Made by a program: the position numbers and the translations under genes. Of a DNA stretch of 64,000 bases, positions 55,102 to 63,144 are shown one piece after another (position 1 is the stretch's first letter; each line of letters opens with the position of its first letter). The notes under the pieces are model-generated. The model ran no database searches, was not told where the DNA came from, and was given only the letters and a program-made list of their open reading frames with translations. Where the stretch lies: NCBI RefSeq assembly GCF_021401245.1, contig NZ_JACBFY010000001.1, forward strand, positions 930,001 through 994,000, written 5' to 3'. The stretch comes from Pseudacidovorax sp. NFM-22. GTDB taxonomy: Bacteria > Pseudomonadota > Gammaproteobacteria > Burkholderiales > Burkholderiaceae_C.

Positions 55102-56427
55102 ATGACCCGACATTCCCGCTTCGAGCAGCTCGCCCTGCTGCGCTCGGTCGCCAAGTGGCTGCCCCTGGCCAGCCTGGTGGCCGCGCTGGCCGGCTCGGCC
55201 TCCGCCTTCTTCCTCTTCGCCCTGGACGCCGCCACGCGCTGGCGCGAGGCCCATCCCGCCATCATCTGGCTGCTGCCGCTGGCCGGTGCCGCGGTGGGCT
55301 GGATCTACTGGCGGCTGGGCAAGCAGGTGGAGGCCGGCAACAACCTCATCATCGACGAGATCCACGACCCGCAGAAGACCGTGCCGCTGCGCATGGCACC
55401 GCTGGTGCTGGGCGGCACGGTGGTGTCCCACCTCTTCGGCGCCTCGGTGGGCCGGGAGGGCACGGCGGTGCAGATGGGCGGCGCACTGGCCGACCAGCTG
55501 ACCCGGCTGTTCCGCCTGGACAACGAGGACCGGCGCATCCTGCTGATGGCGGGCATCGCGGCGGGCTTCTCGTCGGTCTTCGGCACGCCGCTGGCCGGCG
55601 CCCTCTTCGGCCTGGAGGTGCTGGCCATCGGCCGCATGCGCTACGACGCGCTCTTTCCCTGCACCGTGGCGGCCATCGTGGCCGACCAGGTTGGCCAGGC
55701 CTGGGGCGTGCACCACACGCACTACGTGGTGAGCAGCGTGGCACCGGTGACGCTGTGGAGCGTGCTGGCCGTCACGCTGGCGGGCATCGCCTTCGGCCTC
55801 ACCGGCCGGGTCTTCGCCGTGGCCACGCACCGGCTGGGCGGCTGGGTGCGGCGCTGGATCGCCTATCCGCCGCTGCGCCCCTTCGCGGGCGGCGTGGTGG
55901 TCGCGGTGGCCGTGTGGGCGCTGGACGCGCACCGCTACATCGGGCTGGGCATTCCCACCATCGTGGCGGCCTTCGAGGGCCCGCTCCCGCCGTGGGACTT
56001 CCTGGGCAAGATGGCCTTCACCGTCGTCTCGCTGGGCACCGGCTTCAAGGGCGGCGAGGTGACGCCGCTGTTCTACATCGGCGCCACGCTGGGCAATGCG
56101 CTGGCACCGCTGCTGCACATGCCGGTCTCGATGCTGGCCGGCATCGGCTTCGTGGCCGTGTTCGCCGGCGCGGCCAACACGCCGGTGGCGACCATCGTGA
56201 TGGCCATGGAGCTCTTCGGGCCCGCCATCGGCCCGCTGGCGGCCATCGGCTGCCTCGCCAGCTACCTGAGTTCGGGGCACACCGGCATCTACCACGCCCA
56301 GCGCGTGGGCCAGGGCAAGTACCGGCACCTGCTGACGGATGGGCTACGGCTGTCGGAGATTGCGCAGTACCGGCTCAACGCCAAAGAGGACCGGGCAGCG
56401 TCGGCACCCGAACGCGATCGGCCATGA
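55102..56427 (+). CDS. eriC: CLC-F-type fluoride/proton antiporter
   Basis: 441 residues with about ten membrane segments. AGNNLIIDEIHDP and ASVGREGTAVQMGGAL replace the chloride-type GSGIP and GREGP motifs, as in the fluoride-exporting CLC-F branch. FGTPLAGALFGLEVL and GTGFKGGEVTPLFYIGATLG complete the pore. It should export fluoride in exchange for protons. The fluoride riboswitch just upstream makes regulation by fluoride nearly certain. Confidence 0.9.
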   Translation: MTRHSRFEQLALLRSVAKWLPLASLVAALAGSASAFFLFALDAATRWREAHPAIIWLLPLAGAAVGWIYWRLGKQVEAGNNLIIDEIHDPQKTVPLRMAPLVLGGTVVSHLFGASVGREGTAVQMGGALADQLTRLFRLDNEDRRILLMAGIAAGFSSVFGTPLAGALFGLEVLAIGRMRYDALFPCTVAAIVADQVGQAWGVHHTHYVVSSVAPVTLWSVLAVTLAGIAFGLTGRVFAVATHRLGGWVRRWIAYPPLRPFAGGVVVAVAVWALDAHRYIGLGIPTIVAAFEGPLPPWDFLGKMAFTVVSLGTGFKGGEVTPLFYIGATLGNALAPLLHMPVSMLAGIGFVAVFAGAANTPVATIVMAMELFGPAIGPLAAIGCLASYLSSGHTGIYHAQRVGQGKYRHLLTDGLRLSEIAQYRLNAKEDRAASAPERDRP

Positions 56428-56468
56428 CCGACGGCGTCCTCGCTGAAGCCATGGCGGCGAGCGGGACG

Positions 56469-56732
56469 TCACTCGTAGTGCGTCCACATCCTCAGCACGC
56501 GAACGGCCCGCTCTTGGGAGAACACCTCGTAGACCAGACGGTGCTGGATGTTGATGCGCCGGGAGTAGGCCCCCGCCAGATCGCCCACGAGCTTTTCATA
56601 AGGCGGCGGATTGCGGAACGGGTCCTCCGACAGCAGCGCCAGCAGTTCCTGCGCCTTTGGCTTCAGTCCCGCAGCAAGTAGTTTCTTCGCATCCTTCTGT
56701 GCATGCCTGGAGAACAGCAGCTGCCAGTTCAC
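56469..56732 (-). CDS. yoeB: YoeB-family toxin of a toxin-antitoxin pair
   Basis: 87 residues from a GTG start at 56732 overlapping the antitoxin stop (GTGA). VNWQLLFSRHAQKDAKKLLAAGLKPKAQELL starts the RelE fold, and the YoeB catalytic residues are present: Glu in YEKLVGDLAG, Arg in SRRINIQHRLVYEV and the C-terminal THYE. YoeB cuts mRNA on the ribosome. The gene follows the antitoxin, as usual. Confidence 0.88.
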   Translation of the reverse strand: MNWQLLFSRHAQKDAKKLLAAGLKPKAQELLALLSEDPFRNPPPYEKLVGDLAGAYSRRINIQHRLVYEVFSQERAVRVLRMWTHYE

Positions 56733-56971
56733 CAGTCCAGCTCCCGCGAGCTCTCGCTCAAGGGCTCGGCCATGCCTTCCTTGATGGACTCGCGCATGCC
56801 GGGGACCGACAGCAGGTAAAGCGTCTCCTGGATCGACTGCCAGTCCTCTGCCGAGACCAGCACGGCGCTGGTGCGCTTGCCGGCAATGTGGATGGGGCGA
56901 TGGAACTCCGCGGCCTCGTCGATGAGGCGATAGAGCTTGGCGCGGGCTTCGCTGGCGGTCAGGGTGGTCAT
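56729..56971 (-). CDS. yefM: YefM/Phd-family antitoxin
   Basis: 80 residues: TLTASEARAKLYRLIDEAAEFHRPIHIAGKRTSAVLVSAEDWQSIQETLYLLSVPG is the standard YefM N-terminal DNA-binding and dimerising part, with a disordered toxin-binding tail (MRESIKEGMAEPLSESSRELDW). It neutralises YoeB and represses the operon through the palindrome just upstream. Confidence 0.9.
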   Translation of the reverse strand: MTTLTASEARAKLYRLIDEAAEFHRPIHIAGKRTSAVLVSAEDWQSIQETLYLLSVPGMRESIKEGMAEPLSESSRELDW

Positions 56972-56992
56972 GCGGTTCTCCGATCGGCATAA

Positions 56993-57014
56993 ATCGTACG
57001 TATTTTCGTACGAT
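56993..57014. promoter_or_regulatory. YefM operator palindrome
   Basis: ATCGTACG-N6-CGTACGAT is a perfect 8-base-arm inverted repeat 22 bases before the antitoxin start, containing AT-rich TATTTT in the centre. YefM proteins bind sites of the TGTACA/GTAC type, and GTAC is present in both arms. Confidence 0.65.
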
Positions 57015-57075
57015 CACTCAATCGCCCGCCGACGTGGCTCCGGCAAGACTGCAACAACAGCAGCCCTTCTTGGTC

Positions 57076-57867
57076 CTAGGCCCGCATCGCCACCATCACC
57101 GAATACGCCTTGACCACCGCCGTCGCCGCCTGGCCGACGGCGATGCCCAGCGCATCGACCGCGTCGTTGGTGACGCTGGCCGTGATCACCGCGCCGCCGG
57201 GCAACGTCAGGCCCACGAGCGAGGAGACGGCGCCGCGCTCCACGCGCGAGACGGTGCCGGCGAACTGGTTGCGGGCCGACAGCTGGTAGCCGGCGAAGTC
57301 GGTCACCAGCACCACGGCCGAGGACTTGATGAGCGCGATGGCTTCCTTGCCCACGGCCGCCTGCAGCCGCGTGGCGGCGGCGCTGGTCATGGTAGCGACG
57401 ATCTCCTGGCCACCGGCCAGGGCGATGGTCAGTTGCGTGGTGACGGGGCCGGCCTCGACGGCGCTGACGGTGCCGGCGAACTGGTTGCGGGCGGTGGTCT
57501 TCATGGCGATTCTCCGGAGAAGGCCGGCCAGGGCCGGCTGTTGGATGAGCAGGGCTTCCTGCGTGCGCAGGAAGTCGGCATGGGCGCCCTGCAGGCCGCG
57601 CCAGGCAGCCAGCAGCGCATGGCCGGCGGGCGTGAGCTGCGAGCCCCCGCCGCCCTTGCCGCCGATAGCGCGTGCCAGCAGCGGCTCGTTGGCTAGGTTG
57701 GAGGCCGTCTCCAGCAGCAGCCACGCGCCCTTGTAGCTGTAGCCCGCGGTGCGGGCGGCGCGGTTGATGGAGCGGGTGCTGTCGATGGCTTCGAGCAGGG
57801 CGAAGAAGCGCGCGTCCAGCCGGCCGGCCAGGCGCAGTTCGCCGTGCAGCAGCGTGGCGTCAGCCAT
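57076..57867 (-). CDS. modE: Molybdate-responsive regulator ModE
   Basis: 263 residues. The N-terminal winged helix (FFALLEAIDSTRSINRAARTAGYSYKGAWLLLE) and two molbindin/Mop domains (ARNQFAGTVSAVEAGPVTTQLTI, then ARNQFAGTVSRVERGAVSSLVGL) are complete. ModE binds molybdate and then represses modABC, often activating Mo enzymes. It is the last gene of the mod operon, overlapping modC by 8 bases. Confidence 0.92.
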   Translation of the reverse strand: MADATLLHGELRLAGRLDARFFALLEAIDSTRSINRAARTAGYSYKGAWLLLETASNLANEPLLARAIGGKGGGGSQLTPAGHALLAAWRGLQGAHADFLRTQEALLIQQPALAGLLRRIAMKTTARNQFAGTVSAVEAGPVTTQLTIALAGGQEIVATMTSAAATRLQAAVGKEAIALIKSSAVVLVTDFAGYQLSARNQFAGTVSRVERGAVSSLVGLTLPGGAVITASVTNDAVDALGIAVGQAATAVVKAYSVMVAMRA

Positions 57868-58645
57868 GGGCGGCTCCCAGCAGGCGGCGCACCGCGGCGG
57901 CCTGCGGCGGCTCGGCCGCACGCGCGGCGCCGCCGCGCAGTTGCAGTTCGACGCCAGTGCCGCGGGCCACATCCACCTTCCGCACGGCGCGGCCCTGCTC
58001 GATGAGCACCGCTTCTTCCGCCAGCGCCAGCACGTCGTCGACGTCGTGCGTGATCATCAGCACGGGCAGTTGCCAGCGGGCGCAGACGGCGGCCAGCTCC
58101 TGCCGCAGGTCGTGGCGCAGCATCGGGTTGAGGGCGGCGAAGGGCTCGTCGAGCAGCAGCAGTTGCGGCTCGCAGGCCAGGGCACGCGCCAGGGCCACGC
58201 GCTGCTGCTGGCCGCCCGACAGCGCCGCCGGGCGCGCATTCGCCATCGATTCGAGGCCGAAGCTGGCCAGCAGCTCATCCACCCGTTGCGCGGAGCGCGC
58301 ATCCAGCCGGCGGCGCCACCAGGTGGTGAGGCCGAAGCCGATGTTCTGCCGCACGCTCAGGTGCGGAAACAGCGCGTAGTGCTGGAACAGGTAGCCCACG
58401 CGGCGCTGCTGGGTCGGCAGGTCGATGCCCGCGCCGGCATCGAAGAGCGTGCGCCCGCCGATGCGCACATGGCCGCGCGCAGGCCGCAACAGGCCGGCGA
58501 CCGCCTGCAGCGTGAGCGACTTGCCCGCGCCCGACGGCCCGTACAGCGCCACCATGCGGGCGTCGCTGCCGAAGCAGGTGCGCAGCTCGAAGCGGCGCTG
58601 GCCGTCGCTCACCGCCAGTTGCAGGTCGATGTCGATCAGCGCCAT
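57860..58645 (-). CDS. modC: Molybdate ABC transporter ATP-binding protein ModC
   Basis: 261 residues. Walker A GPSGAGKS, signature [15 protein letters not shown] and Walker B LLLLDEPFAALNP are intact. It lacks the C-terminal Mop (TOBE) domain of E. coli ModC, being about 90 residues shorter. Its start overlaps the modA stop by one base (TGATG). Molybdate import feeds the nitrogenase cofactor. Confidence 0.9.
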   Translation of the reverse strand: MALIDIDLQLAVSDGQRRFELRTCFGSDARMVALYGPSGAGKSLTLQAVAGLLRPARGHVRIGGRTLFDAGAGIDLPTQQRRVGYLFQHYALFPHLSVRQNIGFGLTTWWRRRLDARSAQRVDELLASFGLESMANARPAALSGGQQQRVALARALACEPQLLLLDEPFAALNPMLRHDLRQELAAVCARWQLPVLMITHDVDDVLALAEEAVLIEQGRAVRKVDVARGTGVELQLRGGAARAAEPPQAAAVRRLLGAAHG

Positions 58646-59421
58646 CAGGAGGGCTGGCCGAAGCCGTACTTGTTCAGCACCTCCATCGCGGGCGGCGTCG
58701 ACAGGAACTGGATGAAGTCCCTGGCCAGTGCCTTCTGGCGACTTTCGCTCACCACCACGATGGGGTAGCTCACCGGCGTGTGGCCGGTGGCGGTGAAGGC
58801 GATCTTCACCTTGTCGCCGCCGATGGCCGCATCGGTGCGGTAGATGAAGCCGGCGTCCACCTCGCCACGCGCCACGTAGTCGAGCACCTGCCGCACGCTG
58901 TCGGCGTAGACGAAGCGGGGCTCCAGCGCGCTCCACAGGCCGGCCGCGTCCAGCGACTCCCTGGTGTAGCGGCCGACGGGCACCGTGGCCGTCTTGCCGA
59001 TGGCGATGCGCTTGACGGCAGGGCCGGCCAGGTCCTTGACCGACGCCAGCGCCGGGCCGCCCTGCGCGGGCACCACGGCCACCACGGTGTTGAGGGCGAA
59101 GTCGCGCTTGCTGTCGGCGTCGAAGAGCTTCTTCTCGATGCCTTGCGTCACCGTGGCCTGGTCGGCGCTGGCGAACACGTCCACCGGAGCGCCCTGGGCG
59201 ATCTGCTGGATCAGCGTGCCCGAGGCCGCGAAGTTGAAGACCAGCTTGACGCCCGGATGGCTGCCTTCGAACTTCGGCGCCAGCTCCTTGAAGGCATTGG
59301 TCAGGCTGGCCGCGGCCGACACCGTGAGTTGCTGGGCGGCGGCCAGCGCCGGCAGCGCGGCCAGGGCGAGCAGGGCCAGGCCGCGGCGGGTGAAGCGGAT
59401 CAGGGACGGGGGACGGGACAT
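58645..59421 (-). CDS. modA: Molybdate-binding periplasmic protein ModA
   Basis: 258 residues with signal peptide (LIRFTRRGLALLALAALPALAAA|QQLTV). SAAASLTNAFKELAPKFE, FNFAASGTLIQQIAQGAPVDVFASADQ and YIYRTDA-like GFIYRTDAAIG are ModA signatures. It captures molybdate for ModB/ModC. Confidence 0.92.
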   Translation of the reverse strand: MSRPPSLIRFTRRGLALLALAALPALAAAQQLTVSAAASLTNAFKELAPKFEGSHPGVKLVFNFAASGTLIQQIAQGAPVDVFASADQATVTQGIEKKLFDADSKRDFALNTVVAVVPAQGGPALASVKDLAGPAVKRIAIGKTATVPVGRYTRESLDAAGLWSALEPRFVYADSVRQVLDYVARGEVDAGFIYRTDAAIGGDKVKIAFTATGHTPVSYPIVVVSESRQKALARDFIQFLSTPPAMEVLNKYGFGQPS

Positions 59422-59499
59422 GAGGGACTCCTTCTCGACAGATGCGACAGATTCGACAAAGACGATGCGATGAGGGATGCGGCCGGCGTGCGGTGCGGC

Positions 59500-60207
59500 T
59501 CAGCGCGGCGACAGGAAGCGGTTGGACACCACCAGCAGCGCCACCGACAGCACCGAGGTCACCAGCACCAGCAGCAGCGCCGTGCGGTCCTCGCCGGCCT
59601 GCACGGCGTCGTAGATGGCCATCGACAGCGTCTGGGTCCGGCCCGGGATGGAGCCGGCCACCATCAGCGAGGCGCCGAACTCGCCCATGGCGCGGGCAAA
59701 GGCCAGCAGCGTGCCGGCCAGGATGCCGGGCCAGGCCAGCGGCAGCGTGACGCGCACGAAGCTGCTCCAGGCCGACTGGCGCAGCGTGCGGGCGGCGGCC
59801 TCCAGGCTGCGGTCGACGCCGCCGAAGGCCGCGCTGGCCGACTTGAGCACCAGCGGCAGCGCCACCACCGCCGAGGCCACGACGGCACCGTGCCAGTTGA
59901 AGACGATCGTGTAGCCGAAGTGTTCGTACAGCCAGCCGCCCACCACGCTCCGCCGCCCGGCCAGCACCAGGATCGCGTAGCCGATCACCGTAGGCGGCAG
60001 CACCAGCGGCAGGATGCAGATCGCCTCCAGCACGCTGCTGCCGGCAAAGCGGCGCCGGGCGAACAGCCAGCCCAGCGCCGTGCCCGCCACCAGGGCCAGC
60101 ACGGTCGCCACGCCCGCCACCTTGAGCGACAGCAACAGCGGGTGCCAGTCGGTGGCTTGGAGGCTTTGCGACAGATCCGACAGGGCGGACGGTGGGCTTT
60201 GCGACAT
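59500..60207 (-). CDS. modB: Molybdate ABC transporter permease ModB
   Basis: 235 residues with about six membrane segments and the permease loop LEAAARTLRQSAWSSFVRVTLPLAWPGI. FARAMGEFGASLMVAGSIPGRTQTL is characteristic of ModB. It is first in the order modB-modA-modC-modE, whereas modA comes first in most bacteria. A 78-base gap lies between modB and modA. A Mo-box-like palindrome precedes it. Confidence 0.92.
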   Translation of the reverse strand: MSQSPPSALSDLSQSLQATDWHPLLLSLKVAGVATVLALVAGTALGWLFARRRFAGSSVLEAICILPLVLPPTVIGYAILVLAGRRSVVGGWLYEHFGYTIVFNWHGAVVASAVVALPLVLKSASAAFGGVDRSLEAAARTLRQSAWSSFVRVTLPLAWPGILAGTLLAFARAMGEFGASLMVAGSIPGRTQTLSMAIYDAVQAGEDRTALLLVLVTSVLSVALLVVSNRFLSPR

Positions 60208-60210
60208 TTG

Positions 60211-60232
60211 CTACGTAGTCCAGTACATAACG
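60211..60232 (-). promoter_or_regulatory. Candidate ModE-binding site (Mo-box) before modB
   Basis: Read toward modB the site is CGTTATGTA-N6-TACGTAG, an imperfect palindrome close to the Mo-box CGNTATATA-N6-TATATNNCG pattern. It lies just upstream of the modB start and should repress the transporter when molybdate is plentiful. Confidence 0.6.
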
Positions 60233-60271
60233 GTTGGGGGTGCAATATACGCGCCAGCGTTGTGAAGCCGG

Positions 60272-61273
60272 TCACACGGCGGGCGCCACGTCCCGCATGA
60301 ACAGGGAGAGGGCCTCGCGTGCCGCGGCCGGCGCGTGCACGGCCGGCTTGAGCAGCAGCAGGTGCGGGCCCAGTTGCGCCTGCAGCAGGCGCAGCCGGGC
60401 CGCGCAATGGGCCGGATCGCCGATCACGGCGTTGGCCAGGATCGTGTCGTCGTCGGCGTCCGGGCGGAACATGGGCGGCCTGCCCTGCGCTCCGAATTCC
60501 ACGCCCATCAGCTGCGGATAGGCCCGCACGGCCGCCAGCCCGTGGGCGACGGCGCGGCCATGGTCCGGCTCGCAGTGGAAGAAGCGGGCGATGGCGAAGC
60601 GCCAGCTGTCGGGCCGGGCCGCGCGCTCTGGGGCGATGGTGGCGGCCACCTTGGCGAGGTCGGCCGAGGGCGTGGCCATGAGGCCGTGGCCCTCCTTCGC
60701 CGCCAGCTGCAGCGCCTCGGGGCTCAGGCTGGCCAGCCACACGGGCACCGGCTGCTGCAGCGGACGCGGGTGCACCGACAGGCCGCGGCTGCGGTAGTGC
60801 CGCCCCTCGAAATCGACGGCGTCCTCGCGCCACAGGCGGCGGATGAAGGCCAGCGCCTCCAGCAGACGCTCGCGCGCCTCGGCCTCGGACGCCACGCCGG
60901 CATGCCGGTACTGGGCCGGAAAGGGCCCACCGCGCGCCACGCCGAACTCCATGCGCCCGCCACTGAGCAGGTCCAGGGCGGCCATGTCCTCGGCCACGCG
61001 CACCGGGTCGTTCAGCGGCAGCAGCGCGGCGCCGGTGCCCAGGCGGATGCGACGCGTGCGCGCCGCCAGTTGGGCCAGCAGCACCATCAGCGCGCTGCCG
61101 ATGGCGAAGCGGCTGTGGTGATGCTCGGCCACCCAGACGGAATGAAAGCCCAGCGCCTCCGCCAGTTCGCCGGTGAGCAGGGTCTGCGTCAACGCGTCGC
61201 GAGGGTCGCCGTCGGGGTCTTCCACGTTGAGGAAGACACCGTAGCGCGCAGCGATTGCCGACCCCTCGCTCAT
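60272..61273 (-). CDS. LLM-class flavin-dependent oxidoreductase
   Basis: 333 residues. Luciferase-like motifs: LGFHSVWVAEHHHS, AARTRRIRLGTGAALLPLNDPVRVAEDMAALDLLSGGRMEFGVARGG and LVHPRPLQQPVPVWLA-like HPRPLQQPVPVWLASLSPE. It uses reduced flavin and oxygen on an unknown substrate. It starts with ATGA overlap after the globin-like gene, so the two are coupled; a Mo-box-like site lies before the pair. LLM proteins occur in some nif neighbourhoods, but I know no established role. Confidence 0.85.
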   Translation of the reverse strand: MSEGSAIAARYGVFLNVEDPDGDPRDALTQTLLTGELAEALGFHSVWVAEHHHSRFAIGSALMVLLAQLAARTRRIRLGTGAALLPLNDPVRVAEDMAALDLLSGGRMEFGVARGGPFPAQYRHAGVASEAEARERLLEALAFIRRLWREDAVDFEGRHYRSRGLSVHPRPLQQPVPVWLASLSPEALQLAAKEGHGLMATPSADLAKVAATIAPERAARPDSWRFAIARFFHCEPDHGRAVAHGLAAVRAYPQLMGVEFGAQGRPPMFRPDADDDTILANAVIGDPAHCAARLRLLQAQLGPHLLLLKPAVHAPAAAREALSLFMRDVAPAV

Positions 61274-61878
61274 CGCACGCCTCCCGCGGCGGCGGGCCCC
61301 GCTTCCAGGAACCAGCTGCGCACCGTGTCGTAGGGATAGCGGGTGAGCCCGGCATGGCGGCTGCGCGGCGCCATCAGGTGCACCGACAGCGGCTCGGCCC
61401 AGCGCCAGAAGTCGGCCCGCAGGCCGGGCGTCCAGCCCGCGTCGTCGAAGGCATGCCAGAGCTGCACCAGCCACAGCTCGCGGCCTTCCTCATCCAGCAG
61501 CAGCGGCAGGCCCGAGCCGGCGCGCAGCCGCGCGTGCCGCCCGCTGTAGAAGAGCGGCCCGCCGCAGGACTCGACCACGAAGTCGGCAACACGCTGCTCC
61601 ACGCAGCCGACGCACCGGCCCGCGCGGGCGAAGAGCGGCGTGCGGCGCAGCCGCTGCATGTGCAGGTGCACCAGCCGGCGCAGGCCCTCCTCGCTGCACT
61701 GCGCCAGCAGCCGGTGCGCCGGCTGGGGCAGCAGCGGCAGGCAGGGGGCTTCGGCGAGAGCCGGCCCGGCACCGGGCGGTTCGCCGGCCGGCCAGTGAAG
61801 CGTGAGATAGCAGGCCCGGTCGCAGGGCACCCAGCGGGCGCCCCGGGACACGGGTTGGGCGGATTGGAAGGCGGACAT
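61270..61878 (-). CDS. Globin-like (truncated-haemoglobin-type) protein, tentative
   Basis: 202 residues. The central part RLVHLHMQRLRRTPLF...RVADFVVESCGGPLFYSGRHARLRAG...LWLVQLWHAFDDAGW...FWRWAEPLSVHLM resembles group II truncated globins (FV-xx-GGP-x-Y pattern, His in GRHARLR and a conserved Trp-containing helix). A CVGC motif (GRCVGCVEQRV) precedes the haem region, which is unusual. It may bind oxygen or nitric oxide near nitrogenase; this is inference. The first 60 residues are variable. It is coupled to the LLM gene and has a Mo-box-like site upstream. Confidence 0.55.
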   Translation of the reverse strand: MSAFQSAQPVSRGARWVPCDRACYLTLHWPAGEPPGAGPALAEAPCLPLLPQPAHRLLAQCSEEGLRRLVHLHMQRLRRTPLFARAGRCVGCVEQRVADFVVESCGGPLFYSGRHARLRAGSGLPLLLDEEGRELWLVQLWHAFDDAGWTPGLRADFWRWAEPLSVHLMAPRSRHAGLTRYPYDTVRSWFLEAGPAAAGGVR

Positions 61879-61911
61879 GGCGGCTTCGTCGGTTTTGTCA
61901 GGACGGTCGAC

Positions 61912-61937
61912 GTGTTATGTAGTTCACTACATTGCGT
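61912..61937 (-). promoter_or_regulatory. Second Mo-box-like palindrome
   Basis: GTGTTATGTA-N6-TACATTGC shares the GTTATGTA-N6-TAC core with the site before modB. It lies about 35 bases upstream of the globin-like start and immediately after the nifQ stop, implying ModE control of the globin-LLM pair. Confidence 0.55.
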
Positions 61938-61971
61938 CAGCCATCCTCGTGCAAGCCGCGTGCCCGACGCG

Positions 61972-62574
61972 TCAGGCCCGCGCCAGGCCTTCCTCCGGCC
62001 CGAAGCACAGGCCATGGTCGGTGCAGACGCCGCAGCTGGGCGACTTGCAGACGAAGATCTCTTCCCGCTCGCACAGCTGCTTGTAGAAGAACTTCTTCCA
62101 TTTCATGTCGCCGGTGTTGCGGGCCGCGAGCGCCGGGAACCAGCCGCCGATCAGCGCCGAGAGTTCGCGGCGCGAGGGCAGGAACAGGTCCTGCCACAGG
62201 TGGTTGCCACCCAGGCTGGCGCAGGCCAGCGCATGGGCGACCGAGCGCCCATCCTCGGCGGGGCCGGCCGCGGGCGAGAGATGGTCGAGCAGCAGCGCCA
62301 CGAGGTCCTCGACCTCGTCCTGCCGCGGCTCGGGGCGTTCGGCACCCTCGAGCGCCAGCCAGTCCAGTCCGAGCGCCGCGTCGGCACCGGGAAAGCGGCG
62401 CGCCATCACCGCGCGCGTGGCCGCTGCCGACAAGCCCGTGAGGGGCAACCACTGCGTGCCATGGTCGGCAAAGGCCGCGCCGATGACGCCGGCCAGCGCC
62501 AGGCTGGCGGGATCGCCCGGCTGCACGGCGCAGGCCAGCAGCAGGGCACGGGGATGCAGGGCCTGCGCATTCAT
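61972..62574 (-). CDS. nifQ: Molybdenum-processing protein NifQ
   Basis: 200 residues. The C-terminal motif WKKFFYKQLCEREEIFVCKSPSCGVCTDHGLCF gives the conserved C-X7-C-X4-C-X2-C-X5-C iron-sulfur set of NifQ, which carries Mo for FeMo-cofactor assembly. The variable N-terminal domain is helical. It follows fdxB with a 13-base gap. NifQ mutants of other bacteria need extra molybdate, which fits the nearby mod genes. Confidence 0.92.
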   Translation of the reverse strand: MNAQALHPRALLLACAVQPGDPASLALAGVIGAAFADHGTQWLPLTGLSAAATRAVMARRFPGADAALGLDWLALEGAERPEPRQDEVEDLVALLLDHLSPAAGPAEDGRSVAHALACASLGGNHLWQDLFLPSRRELSALIGGWFPALAARNTGDMKWKKFFYKQLCEREEIFVCKSPSCGVCTDHGLCFGPEEGLARA

Positions 62575-62587
62575 CGCCGCACCGCCC

Positions 62588-62893
62588 CTACACCTGCGCC
62601 GCGGCGTGCGTGTAGCACTTCTTGGGGCAGATCTTGGCGCAGGCCGTGCAGCCGATGCACAGCTCCTGGTGGGCGATGGTCATCACCTTGCGCTCGTACT
62701 CGTCGTCATCGTCGTCGTCGCCAGCGAGGGCGATGTGCTCGCCCTCGTCGTCCAGGCCGACGAGTTCGAGCACGCCGCGCGGGCAGACCTTGAAGCAGCG
62801 GCCGCAGCCGATGCACTTGCCTTCGTCCAGTTCGGCGACGAAGGTGGGCGTCCAGGTGGCGCCGCTGGGCAGGGTGACGTTGAAGGTGGTCAT
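62588..62893 (-). CDS. fdxB: Nif-specific 2[4Fe-4S] ferredoxin III (FdxB)
   Basis: 101 residues. Two clusters: [14 protein letters not shown] and [15 protein letters not shown]. The acidic loop between them ([12 protein letters not shown]) and the N-terminal [14 protein letters not shown] are typical of nif-linked FdxB. It carries electrons for cofactor maturation. ATG 62893 was preferred over one 39 bases upstream. Confidence 0.92.
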   Translation of the reverse strand: MTTFNVTLPSGATWTPTFVAELDEGKCIGCGRCFKVCPRGVLELVGLDDEGEHIALAGDDDDDDEYERKVMTIAHQELCIGCTACAKICPKKCYTHAAAQV

Positions 62894-62940
62894 GGCTGGC
62901 TCGGGGCTGGCGGGGTGCGGGCCATCAATCAATCAATTAA

Positions 62941-63141
62941 TCAGGCTGCTGCCGCGGCGGCGGCCTGGCGGGCCGCCATCAGCGCGGCATGGGCGTCGTG
63001 GCAGCGCTGGGCCACCTCCAGGATGCGCTCCCAGCCGGTGGGCAGCTCTTCCGACAGGTCATGCAGGTCCATCTTGGCCTGCACGGCCTGGGCGTTGAGC
63101 TTCTTGAGGCGGGCTTTCAGTTCTTCGGCGGTCTCGGCCAT
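62941..63141 (-). CDS. Nif-associated CCE_0567/DUF683-type small metalloprotein
   Basis: 66 residues: ELKARLKKLNAQAVQAKMDLHDLSEELPTGWERILEVA matches the nif-linked CCE_0567 family, a helical dimer that binds metal in some cyanobacteria. It ends in an Ala run. It lies between fdxB and the DUF269 gene, three bases after the latter's stop, the usual nif order. Confidence 0.85.
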   Translation of the reverse strand: MAETAEELKARLKKLNAQAVQAKMDLHDLSEELPTGWERILEVAQRCHDAHAALMAARQAAAAAAA

Positions 63142-63144
63142 GGC

